Part shown: piece by piece, positions 33,165 to 42,291 of the stretch
Layout of the letters: every line of letters begins with the position of its first letter
How positions within the stretch are numbered: position 1 is the stretch's first letter
From: an archaeon
GTDB lineage: Archaea > Asgardarchaeota > Thorarchaeia > Thorarchaeales > Thorarchaeaceae
Direction: 5' to 3'
DNA: 64,000 nucleotides
NCBI GenBank assembly: GCA_024276825.1
Contig: JAJRWI010000010.1
Span: 156,535-220,534 of the forward strand
Made by a program: the position numbers and the translations under genes
Notes under the pieces: generated by a model
The model's database searches: none
The model's input: only the letters and a program-made list of their open reading frames with translations
Told to the model about the DNA's origin: nothing

Positions 33165-35170
33165 AAGGCATTGGAGAGTTGACACGTAGTATTTTTGGAA
33201 TGACAATAATAGTGGTTATTCTCTTTGGAATGATCCCAATTCAGAAAACGGTTGATGGGGAAGTGGTTCAACTGGTGTTGGACAGGCCCACTCATTTTCT
33301 CTCTGATGATTCACAGATGAATGTGACAGAACTGTGGGACAAAGCTTGGAATGCTGTGTCCAAAAACAATGTTGTGAGTTATACCAAAATACTGTCCACT
33401 AATTATGCAAATAGAACATGGAGTCTTGAGTTCATGAATGCATCCTCAGCACTACTGGGAGCATGGACATGGGCAAATACCACTCTGAAACACTCAACTA
33501 ATGAGGAGATTGTATTTCATCCAGTCACTGCGTTTCAGCATCTCTTAGCAATTAAGAGGGGAGTAGTCGTAGGACCAAGGCCTGTTCTTGTGATATCGGG
33601 GACCATTGACAGTGGCTATTCGCCGGGAGCAAATGATGCTGCCGTATCAACAGCAGCGGTTCTGGAGATGGCCAGAGTCCTGAACAATTATACATTCACA
33701 TTCGATATCTATTTTCTTCTACTTAATGGAAGGCATAGTGACCCTGAGATAAACTATGGGGCCCGAGCATTCATAGAATGGCTAGATGAGAACAATATCA
33801 ACACATTCATGACACTTGACTTTGACAGACTTCTATATCATAGATCAGATGTTGTCTATGGGACAATGGTCAGCTTAAGGACAAACACTGAACTTGGTTC
33901 ATATCAAAGGACCGAGTGGTTCGTTGATCTCATCAAACGTGCCTCACTCACAGAGAGCTCTGGTAATATTCAGCAGCTTCATGGGCTGGAGGTGATTCGA
34001 AGGACCTATGCTTATGAGATGTGGAGAGCGGGGAGGCCAGCAGTACACATCTCACAGGGATTCTATGTGGATTCTCATAGCAACTCCGAAGATGATACTT
34101 GGGACAATTCAGACTGGAACTTTGACAAGGCAACAAGTGCAATTGCTGCTACTGCATGTGCAGTTGTCTATGTAGGAGCGTTAGGAGATGGAAGTCCTGC
34201 ATCGTTTTACGCGAGTAGGACACTTCAGCCCACCAACAGTTCATCATTCGGGTTCATTCTAACGTTGACAGGTTATGTCAATACATCAATAACTTGGAAC
34301 GGAAACACCACCCTTCAGGCTCAGATGTATGACATGGACACCTCAGAAATTGTATATCAGAGAACCGAGGATGATGGGTTAATCACCATGAAGTATCTGG
34401 CCAAGAAAGTCGGTTCATATGGAGTGGTTGTCACTAATGTTGGATCAAACACGACATGGGTCAAAATGAACACTACAATAATCAATGACTGCGATGGCGA
34501 CACCCTGACAGATCATTTCGAACTGACTCATGGCACAAACATATACCTTGTCGATTCAGACCTTGATGGTTTGAGTGATGATCTGGAGTTTAAGATAGGA
34601 AGTGATCCGAACAATGGAGACTCCGATAATGACGGGGCCTTGGACCTTGATGAGTATACATGGGGAGCAAGCCTGACTTCAAATGACACCGATTCTGATG
34701 GCATCTTAGATGGATATGAGGCGTCAATTGGAACGGACCCAACTGACCCCGACACTGATTCTGATGGCATTAATGATTACGATGAGGTCTTTGTATACAA
34801 TACAAATCCACTAAGTAGCGACACCGACCTAGATGGTCTTGAGGATGCATTTGAGATTGAGTCAGGGCTGAACCCACTATCACCCGACACTGATAATGAC
34901 AGTCTTAGTGACCTGTTTGAGGTGCTCAACCAGCTTAACCCGCTATCAAGCGATACTGATGGGGATGGCTGGTCAGATGCATATGAGGTGGAGTTCTGCA
35001 TGTCCCCCACCAGTCCAGATACAGATAATGATGGCATCCCAGATGGCATTGATTGGGACCCACAAGAACATTGGGTTTCAATGGTGGCCCCCATAGTATT
35101 GATCACCATAATCATGCTGATGGTGATATTCAGTGCAATGAAATACGACCTCTACCGTAAGACCAAATAG
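33161..35170 (+). CDS. Second M28-like surface protein with calcium repeats
   Basis: A 669-residue paralogue of the preceding gene with the same layout: signal helix, M28-like domain (SPGANDAAVSTAAVLEMARVL), beta domain, about nine DxDxDG-type repeats (for example DTDSDGILDGYE) and a C-terminal membrane helix. It keeps two Asp residues of the M28 site (GTIDS and GAND) but lacks the His and the HT...D region, so activity is doubtful. Start overlap of 4 bases with the upstream gene shows one transcript. Together they may form a surface layer or adhesion pair. Confidence 0.78.
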   Translation: MKGIGELTRSIFGMTIIVVILFGMIPIQKTVDGEVVQLVLDRPTHFLSDDSQMNVTELWDKAWNAVSKNNVVSYTKILSTNYANRTWSLEFMNASSALLGAWTWANTTLKHSTNEEIVFHPVTAFQHLLAIKRGVVVGPRPVLVISGTIDSGYSPGANDAAVSTAAVLEMARVLNNYTFTFDIYFLLLNGRHSDPEINYGARAFIEWLDENNINTFMTLDFDRLLYHRSDVVYGTMVSLRTNTELGSYQRTEWFVDLIKRASLTESSGNIQQLHGLEVIRRTYAYEMWRAGRPAVHISQGFYVDSHSNSEDDTWDNSDWNFDKATSAIAATACAVVYVGALGDGSPASFYASRTLQPTNSSSFGFILTLTGYVNTSITWNGNTTLQAQMYDMDTSEIVYQRTEDDGLITMKYLAKKVGSYGVVVTNVGSNTTWVKMNTTIINDCDGDTLTDHFELTHGTNIYLVDSDLDGLSDDLEFKIGSDPNNGDSDNDGALDLDEYTWGASLTSNDTDSDGILDGYEASIGTDPTDPDTDSDGINDYDEVFVYNTNPLSSDTDLDGLEDAFEIESGLNPLSPDTDNDSLSDLFEVLNQLNPLSSDTDGDGWSDAYEVEFCMSPTSPDTDNDGIPDGIDWDPQEHWVSMVAPIVLITIIMLMVIFSAMKYDLYRKTK

Positions 35171-35214
35171 CATCAGAATTGAGTTAGAGTGAATATCACT
35201 GAGCAAGTCTTTAT

Positions 35215-36060
35215 GTGATTGAGATGAGAAGAATAGCTGTGAGAGACTTCAGTCTTGAAACCACAATGAACTGCGGTCAGACATTTTGCTGGATTAGAGA
35301 TGGAGAGGGCTATGTCAATCCTGATGTTGATGGTGCAATCTATGTAGAACAGAAAGGAAACGCCCTCTATTACGAAACCTCAAATAATAACATAGACCTC
35401 AGGCAATTGTTGGGACTTGAAGACCCAATACGAACAATTCAACAAGAGGTGAATAAGGACACCTTCATGAGTGAGTGTATGAAGTTCGCGGATGGTCTAC
35501 GAGTTGTTAGAGACCCATTTTTTGGGTGTCTAGTTTCATTCCTGTGCTCAGTGAGGAATAGTATCCCCAACATCAAGCGACTCACCCAACGAATCAGGGA
35601 GAGATTTGGCCCCAGAATCAGACTGGGAGGTAAGACATATTTTGGGATGCCAAGTCCAAAGACTCTAGCAGAAACGAGGCCACAAGACCTTAAAGAATTG
35701 GGACTTGCATGGCGTAGCGAGTTTGTTATCAAATCAGCCAAGGCAATTGCATCTGAAGAGATTGATGAGAACGAATTAAGGAAGATGAGCTATGAAGAAG
35801 CACATGATGCATTGAAGTTCTTGTATGGGGTTGGAAACAAAGTAGCCGATTGTGTCTGTCTATTCTCTCTGGGATTTTTGGAAGCATTTCCAATAGATAT
35901 CTGGATTGAGAGAGTGATTAAGAAGCATTATAGCATATTTACACAAACAGGCAATTCATACAGGAATAAGTCAAGGGCTGCCCGCGAGTACTTTGGTAGA
36001 TACGCAGGCTATGCTCAAGAATACCTCTATTACTACACAAGGACTAGGAAGATAATCTGA
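35215..36060 (+). CDS. ogg: 8-oxoguanine DNA glycosylase/AP lyase (OGG1 family)
   Basis: A 281-residue base-excision repair enzyme. The N-terminal OGG-type domain has TTMNCGQTFCWIRDG, and the HhH-GPD domain has LYGVGNKVADC with the catalytic Lys209, followed by FPIDIWIERV with catalytic Asp228. This corresponds to the Lys/Asp pair of OGG1. It starts at GTG 35215 or ATG 35224. It is convergent with priL, 7 bases apart. Confidence 0.88.
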   Translation: MIEMRRIAVRDFSLETTMNCGQTFCWIRDGEGYVNPDVDGAIYVEQKGNALYYETSNNNIDLRQLLGLEDPIRTIQQEVNKDTFMSECMKFADGLRVVRDPFFGCLVSFLCSVRNSIPNIKRLTQRIRERFGPRIRLGGKTYFGMPSPKTLAETRPQDLKELGLAWRSEFVIKSAKAIASEEIDENELRKMSYEEAHDALKFLYGVGNKVADCVCLFSLGFLEAFPIDIWIERVIKKHYSIFTQTGNSYRNKSRAAREYFGRYAGYAQEYLYYYTRTRKII

Positions 36061-36067
36061 CAGTTTG

Positions 36068-37234
36068 CTATCTAACTCTTAGACGTTGGCGTTTCTTCCG
36101 TTTGGCGGCATACCATGAGTGATTCATGATGTTGTGCTCAATCTCCCATTTGCGCGTTTCATAGAAGCTCAATGGATGCATGACATATTCACACAGCGGA
36201 TCAAAGACCTCGCCCTGATACACGGGGCATAGCAGGTTTCTCTGCATCCATGTGCAAGATGGTGCTTCATAGTCCTTTGTTGCAATATGCTCGATTTGAT
36301 ACTTTGCAATCTTTCCGCCCTTCACACCATAATCGGAGGAGTGACTGAATACTGCCAGCACTTGGTCCTCATTCATTCCAATCTTTAGGAGAAATGCTGC
36401 AAGTGCGAAGTTTGCGGAATGGGCAAGACTCTTCCCACTTCGTTTCTCATCATGAAGTTGAGCGATGCAGGGTGGCAAGGCTGTCGAATACTCTGCGGAG
36501 AACTCAACAGGACTTGTCTGTCTGATGCTCTCATGAAGTTCTGACTCTATTCGCTGTACTGCCTCTGCAAGGCGTTCGGGCAGCTCAGGGACATCAAATG
36601 ATGAGTCTATTATCAGCTGTTTGAACTTTCCAGAGGCCAGCCTTGTGAGTTCAGAACGAGTGACATAGACGAGGCCCGACTCAACATATCTGTTGATCAA
36701 TTTCCATTCAGAACTACGAAAACTGGGAGCAACATCCAGATAATTCGTAAACAGTATCCTAAAGTCAAAGCGTTGCAGATATTCAGGGAGGTTCACTCTC
36801 TGCGTTGGTCCCCCCATGAATTGAATGTTCCAGTTGAAACTCTGCTCACAGAGGTTCATGAGAAACTCGTTGCTCTCTTCACCGAGATGTCTGTTGACAG
36901 CCTTTGATTCGGCCTCTGCCTGATATTCTCTGAGTCGGATGGCTGCCTTTCCGGGCAGCTGACCACATATCTTCTCAACTATCAGTCTGGCAGTGGGATA
37001 GACTAATACATCCTTTTCATCACCAGTATCAGGCAATCTTATTGATGATCGTTCCAGAGCCGCAATGACTCTTGCTTCAGCCTCATTCACAACAAACTCG
37101 TTCATGTCATCTGAGAGTATCTCCAGTAGGGCAGGAATATCTCGAGCCAAGCGACTTGAGGCCTCACGTGCCTCAACCGAGAAGGGATATTTGAGAAGCT
37201 GAACTCTTGACACCACGATGGCCGCATCCAACAT
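36068..37234 (-). CDS. priL: DNA primase large subunit PriL
   Basis: A 388-residue archaeal/eukaryotic-type primase subunit. The N-terminal helical domain is followed by the C-terminal iron-sulfur domain with four cysteines: Cys256 (LPPCIAQL), Cys327 and Cys336 (SCTWMQRNLLC) and Cys348 (PLCEYVMHPLSFY). The conserved HSANFALAAFLLKIG segment, matching the RNA/DNA-binding helix, is also present. It works with PriS to start DNA synthesis; priS is not in the window. This gene is among the best archaeal markers here. Confidence 0.93.
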   Translation of the reverse strand: MLDAAIVVSRVQLLKYPFSVEAREASSRLARDIPALLEILSDDMNEFVVNEAEARVIAALERSSIRLPDTGDEKDVLVYPTARLIVEKICGQLPGKAAIRLREYQAEAESKAVNRHLGEESNEFLMNLCEQSFNWNIQFMGGPTQRVNLPEYLQRFDFRILFTNYLDVAPSFRSSEWKLINRYVESGLVYVTRSELTRLASGKFKQLIIDSSFDVPELPERLAEAVQRIESELHESIRQTSPVEFSAEYSTALPPCIAQLHDEKRSGKSLAHSANFALAAFLLKIGMNEDQVLAVFSHSSDYGVKGGKIAKYQIEHIATKDYEAPSCTWMQRNLLCPVYQGEVFDPLCEYVMHPLSFYETRKWEIEHNIMNHSWYAAKRKKRQRLRVR

Positions 37235-37273
37235 CCAGTCTTACGAGATCATGATATTAATGCAACGCAAGAG

Positions 37274-38152
37274 TCAGAATGTGGGCCGCATGTCATCAAC
37301 ATCTCTCTCATAGAATCGCTTTCCGCAGGCCTTGCATTCAAATATCTGAACACCTTGTGAGAGTGCCCATTCATTCAACACTCTTACAACTCTAGTGCTA
37401 CCACATTTTGGGCATTCAAGTGAGACCTTTTCAATCCATGGGGTTGATTTCTCACTTCTTCTCGCTTTTGAAGTGCCAAGAATGTCAAGTGGATCTTCAG
37501 GCTTAACACCCACAATCAGGGCGCGCGTGCTGTCAATCATGGTAGAACGAACTCTTGTAAAGCCGCTGCGCCTTAACGCAGTTTCAATATCCGATCGCGA
37601 GTTCTTGCACATATGGGGATATCGCCTGCGTGCAGACTCCTCACTCATTCCTGATGCGGTCATCAGTCTGATGAAGGCATCCTCATCGCCAGAAACAAAA
37701 TCATAGATGGCATATATTCCATTTTCGCGGATGACCTTAAAGACCTGAGCTGAATGCGATAGCATGTCAGCAACCTCGTGAAGCACGAAACCCGAGAAGG
37801 CAAGATCAATTGAGTTGCGTTTCAAAGGAAGTGATTCCTTATCAAAATCAATATGCTTCAGTTCAAACGCGCCGGATCCAACTCGTTCGGCTAGAAACGT
37901 TGATGCAACCTGAAGCATCTCCCTGCTGGCATCTATTCCGTAAATTATCTTGGGACTGAACTTATGTGCTGCATCAACCAAGAATAGTCCAGGCCCACAT
38001 CCAAAATCCGCTATTGACTCGCGAGAGTTCTCACCCACAAGTCTGATGAATGAGTCCCAAAACGATGAGTCGTAGCGCTTTTTGTACAAATCAATTAAAT
38101 GCTGTATCCGTTCTGGGTCAGTCCAGTCAGCTTTTGCAAAGCGGTGTGCCAT
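37274..38152 (-). CDS. SAM-dependent methyltransferase with C-terminal zinc ribbon
   Basis: Motif I is IADFGCGPGLFLVDAA, the acidic loop IYGIDASREML, and a post-motif LAFSGFVLHEV. The C-terminal 60 residues form a zinc ribbon (CPKCGSTRVVRV ... FECKACGKRFYE), which may bind nucleic acid or a protein partner. The start at ATG 38152 follows the preceding gene's stop by 25 bases; a GTG at 38206 would overlap it. The substrate is unknown. Confidence 0.75.
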   Translation of the reverse strand: MAHRFAKADWTDPERIQHLIDLYKKRYDSSFWDSFIRLVGENSRESIADFGCGPGLFLVDAAHKFSPKIIYGIDASREMLQVASTFLAERVGSGAFELKHIDFDKESLPLKRNSIDLAFSGFVLHEVADMLSHSAQVFKVIRENGIYAIYDFVSGDEDAFIRLMTASGMSEESARRRYPHMCKNSRSDIETALRRSGFTRVRSTMIDSTRALIVGVKPEDPLDILGTSKARRSEKSTPWIEKVSLECPKCGSTRVVRVLNEWALSQGVQIFECKACGKRFYERDVDDMRPTF

Positions 38153-38177
38153 TTGACAATCATCCCAGAGGTGGAGA

Positions 38178-38714
38178 CTATTTTCCTCCCAATAGGAGGT
38201 CAGCACGAATCAGCATATTTAGCAGTTCAGTGAAACTCTGTCGTTGGATCTCAGGGTCACTGTATAGCCGCTTCAGCTCGGTCCTTCGATCTTCCAAGGA
38301 GAGGTTTTTCTCATTCATGATCTTGTACGCCGCGTTGGGACGTTCAACCCATCTACAAAGTTCAAGAAGTTCAGAACTTAGGAACAGAACAACAGGGGTC
38401 TTGCGTTTACCGTTGACTCGATAGTTCTTATGAAGACCCGCATTCGTGTCACTATCAATGATACGTAACTCAACATTCGGTGACAGGGATGCCATTCTTG
38501 CAAGGATAGGAACAATGCCCGCTGTGTCATTACATCTGTCTGTTCCAATCACCAATATCTTCACTTGATTTTGGATGCTACGGATAGATTCTTCCTCAGA
38601 CTCATTCAACATCAAGTCGTTGAACCGCGCCTTCATAAGTTCGATGTTCTCACGAGCGGTTTCAAGGAACTCATCAAACCCAACGGCGCTATCCCAAGCT
38701 GTAACCTCTGACAT
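38178..38714 (-). CDS. Thioredoxin-like protein (Thioredoxin_9 type)
   Basis: About 178 residues from the ATG at 38714 (MSEVTAWDS). A helical N-terminus precedes a thioredoxin-fold core: VKILVIGTDRCNDTAGIVPIL, then VELRIIDSDTNAGLHKNYRVNGKRKTPVVLFLSSE with a cis-Pro TP. The active-site position has CNDT, so only one cysteine remains of the usual CxxC. It may act as a monothiol or non-redox member. It is co-directional with the methyltransferase downstream. Confidence 0.6.
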   Translation of the reverse strand: MSEVTAWDSAVGFDEFLETARENIELMKARFNDLMLNESEEESIRSIQNQVKILVIGTDRCNDTAGIVPILARMASLSPNVELRIIDSDTNAGLHKNYRVNGKRKTPVVLFLSSELLELCRWVERPNAAYKIMNEKNLSLEDRRTELKRLYSDPEIQRQSFTELLNMLIRADLLLGGK

Positions 38715-38854
38715 TATCATCACTTCGAACTTAAAGAACTCGTTTAGAAACATGTTGTATATAATTTGTAAAAATAAAAGGATTGCTTGCAAGGCATTCA
38801 GATTACTTTCGGCAATCTGTTCAGCTTTTATATTAAATCCCTGTATATTATGTC

Positions 38855-39178
38855 ATGATCTCATATTGTGGCATTAACTGCAATGAGTGCCCTGCTTATC
38901 GGGCGTATGTCAATGACGATGAAGAACTCCGCATTGAAACTGCCAAGAGATGGAACTCTCCAGATTATCCTGTTGACCCAGATGATGTGTTCTGCACAGG
39001 ATGCAGGTCAAACAAGGAGCCGCATTTCAAATGGTGCGGTGATTGCCCCATCCGCGCGTGTGGAAGTGAGCGCTCTGTTGAAACCTGTGCACACTGCGAC
39101 CAGTTCCCATGCGATAGGGTTGAGGCTGCAGGCAAGGAGAATCTGGACAGACTTATGGAGATCAAGAAGTCATTATAA
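38855..39178 (+). CDS. DUF3795 cysteine-rich protein
   Basis: A 107-residue protein with the DUF3795 pattern: MISYCGINCNECPAY at the start, CTGCRSN, CGDCPIRACG, and CAHCDQFPC, about eleven cysteines in all, probably holding zinc or an iron-sulfur cluster. Such proteins are common in archaea and anaerobic bacteria and have no known function. It is 17 bases upstream of the DUF763 gene. Confidence 0.82.
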   Translation: MISYCGINCNECPAYRAYVNDDEELRIETAKRWNSPDYPVDPDDVFCTGCRSNKEPHFKWCGDCPIRACGSERSVETCAHCDQFPCDRVEAAGKENLDRLMEIKKSL

Positions 39179-39195
39179 TTGTAAGGTGCAAGTCA

Positions 39196-40335
39196 ATGAG
39201 GCGTTCAGGTGTTGCCGATCTAAAGCTCCACCCTGGCAGAGCGCCCCATTGGTTGGTCAAACGAATGATGCCTATGGCCAGCGCAATCTGTGAGTTTATA
39301 GTGATGGAGTATGACACCACTGAACTCCTCAAACGACTTGCCGATCCGGTCTGGTTTCAAGCATTGTCCAATGTGCTTGGATATGACTGGGACAGCTCGG
39401 GTTCCACCACAGTCACCTGTGGTGTCCTAAAGTCAGTATTGAACTTTGAAAAGCACAACATGGTGGCAGTAGGGGGGAAAGGACTGGCCTCCAGAAAGGT
39501 CCCAGATCAGTTGAGGGCGTTAGAGGATTTTGGGCTTGATGGCACGAGATTAGGGAGTGTCAGCAGAATGGTCGCTAAGGTCGATAATGCAGCCATTCAG
39601 GACAATTACAGCCTCTATCAGCACGTGTTCTTTGTTGACGAGAGCGAACATTGGACGGTTGTTCAACAGGGAATGGACTCCAAGGCTGGTGATGCGAGGA
39701 GATACCATTGGACATCATTTGAGTTTAAGAACTTCATCGAGGAGCCACATTCAGGAATGATCTCTGGAGTTGTGAGAGACTCGGCCCTTGATCTGACAGC
39801 AAGTATTTCAGAGGAATGTCGGAAGACCACTCTTGATATTGTTTCAGAAGAGCCAAGAAGAGTCAGACGATATTTTGAGGACATCAAAGCATATGGACAG
39901 AATACGCTGATTCAGTGGCTGGACGAGTTTGCACCAATACAGATTCCTTCATACAAGGTGATTCCAAATCGAATGAACTGGCGCGCTGTGAGAACGGCTT
40001 ATGAAATTCAACCAAACAACTATGAACAACTGCTTGCAATAGAGGGAATCGGTCCTGCAACTCTACGAGGACTCTCTCTTGTGGCAGACCTGATCTTTGG
40101 CTCCGAGCCCTCATGGTCGGATCCTGTACGAATGACCTTCGCCTTTGGAGGGAAGGATGGCGTGCCTTTTCCAGTTCCAAGAAAGGAATACGATGAGGCA
40201 ATAGCCTTCATGGAAATCGCTCTTAATGATGCAAAACTTGGAAGAAGGGACAGAGTAGTTGGGTTGAAACGTCTGCGAAGATTTGCCCCACCAATTCTTG
40301 TCCAGAAGGACGAAGTAGAGTGTCAAGCGAGTTGA
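39196..40335 (+). CDS. DUF763 family protein
   Basis: A 379-residue protein with the DUF763 opening (RRSGVADLKLHPGRAPHWL) and GSTTVTCGVLKSVLNF. A C-terminal helix-hairpin-helix like segment is also present (LLAIEGIGPATLRGLSLVADLIFG, about residues 280-305), implying nucleic-acid contact. The family is widespread in archaea; its function is unknown. It is in the same direction as the DUF3795 gene and probably in one operon. Confidence 0.8.
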   Translation: MRRSGVADLKLHPGRAPHWLVKRMMPMASAICEFIVMEYDTTELLKRLADPVWFQALSNVLGYDWDSSGSTTVTCGVLKSVLNFEKHNMVAVGGKGLASRKVPDQLRALEDFGLDGTRLGSVSRMVAKVDNAAIQDNYSLYQHVFFVDESEHWTVVQQGMDSKAGDARRYHWTSFEFKNFIEEPHSGMISGVVRDSALDLTASISEECRKTTLDIVSEEPRRVRRYFEDIKAYGQNTLIQWLDEFAPIQIPSYKVIPNRMNWRAVRTAYEIQPNNYEQLLAIEGIGPATLRGLSLVADLIFGSEPSWSDPVRMTFAFGGKDGVPFPVPRKEYDEAIAFMEIALNDAKLGRRDRVVGLKRLRRFAPPILVQKDEVECQAS

Positions 40336-40393
40336 TGCACCGTTTAATGAGGTGACCGAATGACCAATATGCAGATTGGCATTATTGTAATTT

Positions 40394-41197
40394 ATGTTTG
40401 AAATCGACAAGTTCAACGACAGAGTCAGGGGCCTTAAGACAGCCACAGAATATGAGGGTAAAGCGATCATGTGGACATATGCGTATCTTATCGACAATGT
40501 ACTGTTTGATGCTGGCTGTGTAAACGGAATGAGTGAGTTGAATGAATATACTATGAAGAAGGGAGTTGAAAGAGTCTATATCACACACACTCATGAGGAT
40601 CATGTTGGAGCGTGTTCAGTACTCTCAAAATATGCAACGATATTTGCCAAGCCACAGCATATACCGTCCTTGAAGAGTCCACCTCAATACAGCGAGTTCT
40701 TTGTTTGGATCTGGGGGCAACCTGACCCCGTTGATAAAATCACCACAATGGACGATGAATTTGATGTTGGAGACCTATTGTTCAGGGTGATCGACCTTCC
40801 TGGGCATTGCCATGACACAATGGTCGGGTTCTATGAGGAAGACAAGAGATGGTTCTTCTCTGCAGATGGCGTTCCAGTGCCATCGAGAAAAAAGATTGCC
40901 ATGCAAGATGAGAATGTGGTTCAGGTGCTTGAAACTCTGAAGATGATCAGAGATATGGACATTGATGTCTTGTTTGACAGTCACCGAGGCCCAATTAAAG
41001 AGCCAGCCGAACATATTCAGAAGCGGATTGATTGGTTGACTGAGATTCAAATCAATGCCAAAGAACTGCATTCTCAAGGTCTATCAATTGAGGAGATTCA
41101 AGAGAAACTTGGTCTCAAAGTGCCATGGTATCTCAATGCCACTGATGAGAGATTTGGCGTGTTTTATTTGATCAAATCATTGCTCCTTGACAGCTAG
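40394..41197 (+). CDS. Metallo-beta-lactamase-fold hydrolase
   Basis: A 267-residue protein with THTHEDHVG (about residues 61-69, metal ligands), LPGHCHDTMVGF, WFFSADGVPV and FDSHRGP as further ligands, the glyoxalase II-like set. The C-terminal 50 residues are helical (SQGLSIEEIQEKLGL), which in relatives regulates access to the site. It ends convergent with the radical SAM gene with a 4-base overlap. The substrate is unknown. Confidence 0.82.
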   Translation: MFEIDKFNDRVRGLKTATEYEGKAIMWTYAYLIDNVLFDAGCVNGMSELNEYTMKKGVERVYITHTHEDHVGACSVLSKYATIFAKPQHIPSLKSPPQYSEFFVWIWGQPDPVDKITTMDDEFDVGDLLFRVIDLPGHCHDTMVGFYEEDKRWFFSADGVPVPSRKKIAMQDENVVQVLETLKMIRDMDIDVLFDSHRGPIKEPAEHIQKRIDWLTEIQINAKELHSQGLSIEEIQEKLGLKVPWYLNATDERFGVFYLIKSLLLDS

Positions 41198-42102
41198 ATT
41201 TGAGTTTGTTGCCAATCAGGTGGCATATCTTTCTCAGCGTGCCTTTCACGAGATGACTTTGCTAAGCCTGTGACATCAGTGCGACCAACAGCCCTGAGTC
41301 TGACCAGAGCATGGGGATAAGGATCTAGGAACTCTTCTTCAACACCACGTCTGATTGATGGATGAATATTAGATAATCGAGAGTATATCTCAAGTTTCTC
41401 TTCTTCCGTTGTGAATCTGGGATCAACCACAACCGCCACATGAAATGAAACCCCTGCATCCCACAGTCGCTCAGCCGCAATAAATGGGAGGTCAAGGAAT
41501 TTTTCCGAGCATCCAGTCTTCTCCACAAACGGCGCTGGCAATCCCCCACGTATAGAGAGCCGAACATGGCCCACAGTGTTATCATGAGGGTCTCGTGAGG
41601 CGTAGGTGGCAATCCTCTTTGCAACATCAGATTCGGTTCCAATGACTACGCCATTTGTTTCAATTACAAACAGGTCAAATGCCTTCAAGTCTTGATGGAC
41701 AAGATCAAGCACCTGATACAAGTGCTCTGGACATAAGGTCGGTTCAGCACCGCTGATTCGGGCCCTTCTAAGGCTCTGCTTTTGCATTATTGCACGTAGT
41801 TGTAAATAGACTTGTTCTGGCGAGTAAAACTCACCATATAGCTCTGGCCAGTCGCGACTCCAATCAACCCAACAGAAAACACATCTGAAATTGCAGCCAA
41901 CAGAGTAAGCAGTTGCGATTCCACCATAGACTCCAACTGCATAGAACTTTGTATATTTGCGATAGGGAGTGCCATCAACTTTCTTGCATACAATACCTCT
42001 TGTATACTGAGTCAGTTCTACTGGGTCCATAGGGAATGGGAGATCATACGAGCCATCAGGTCTTTTCCTTGCAAACCTAACTGGGATTTCAGAGTTTGGC
42101 AT
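41194..42102 (-). CDS. Radical SAM protein of unknown function
   Basis: A 302-residue protein with the radical SAM cluster motif CNFRCVFC (about residues 67-74) and the GE-like SAM loop in RISGAEPTLCPEH. LFVIETNGVVIG follows, as in activating enzymes of the PflA type. No extra iron-sulfur motif is obvious, so it is probably a one-cluster enzyme. The substrate cannot be predicted. Confidence 0.8.
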   Translation of the reverse strand: MPNSEIPVRFARKRPDGSYDLPFPMDPVELTQYTRGIVCKKVDGTPYRKYTKFYAVGVYGGIATAYSVGCNFRCVFCWVDWSRDWPELYGEFYSPEQVYLQLRAIMQKQSLRRARISGAEPTLCPEHLYQVLDLVHQDLKAFDLFVIETNGVVIGTESDVAKRIATYASRDPHDNTVGHVRLSIRGGLPAPFVEKTGCSEKFLDLPFIAAERLWDAGVSFHVAVVVDPRFTTEEEKLEIYSRLSNIHPSIRRGVEEEFLDPYPHALVRLRAVGRTDVTGLAKSSRERHAEKDMPPDWQQTQI

Positions 42103-42262
42103 AGAATTCTTATGATGCAGAAACGTTTGATACTTTTGGTCGAAGTTTCAAGGCAGTCTAGGTCATAGCCTGGCCATTTTATTTGAGTTTCACCACATCA
42201 TCAATTAAAGCAATTGTCTTATCAATCAGTCCATTTAAGGTGTACTGGAGGGATACAATATC

Positions 42263-42291
42263 TATATAGTATTGTACTCAATGAGTACAAT
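42263..42291 (+). promoter_or_regulatory. TATA box and 21-bp operator at a leaderless start
   Basis: TATATAG (42263-42269) is followed by the perfect inverted repeat ATTGTACTC-AAT-GAGTACAAT (42271-42291), which ends at the base before the ATG (42292). With TATA-to-start spacing near 28 the transcript should begin at the ATG. The repeat lies between TATA and start, the place where archaeal repressors block polymerase. Confidence 0.65.

Noticed and set aside
32520..35060. Repeated Asp-rich DNA as a CRISPR or satellite array
   Set aside because: The repeats follow codon phase and encode calcium-binding protein repeats; there are no constant repeats with unique spacers. No CRISPR array was seen anywhere in the window.
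42281..42283. ATG at 42281 as start of the AAA gene
   Set aside because: It is out of frame with the ATPase; the in-frame ATG at 42292 fits the TATA spacing.
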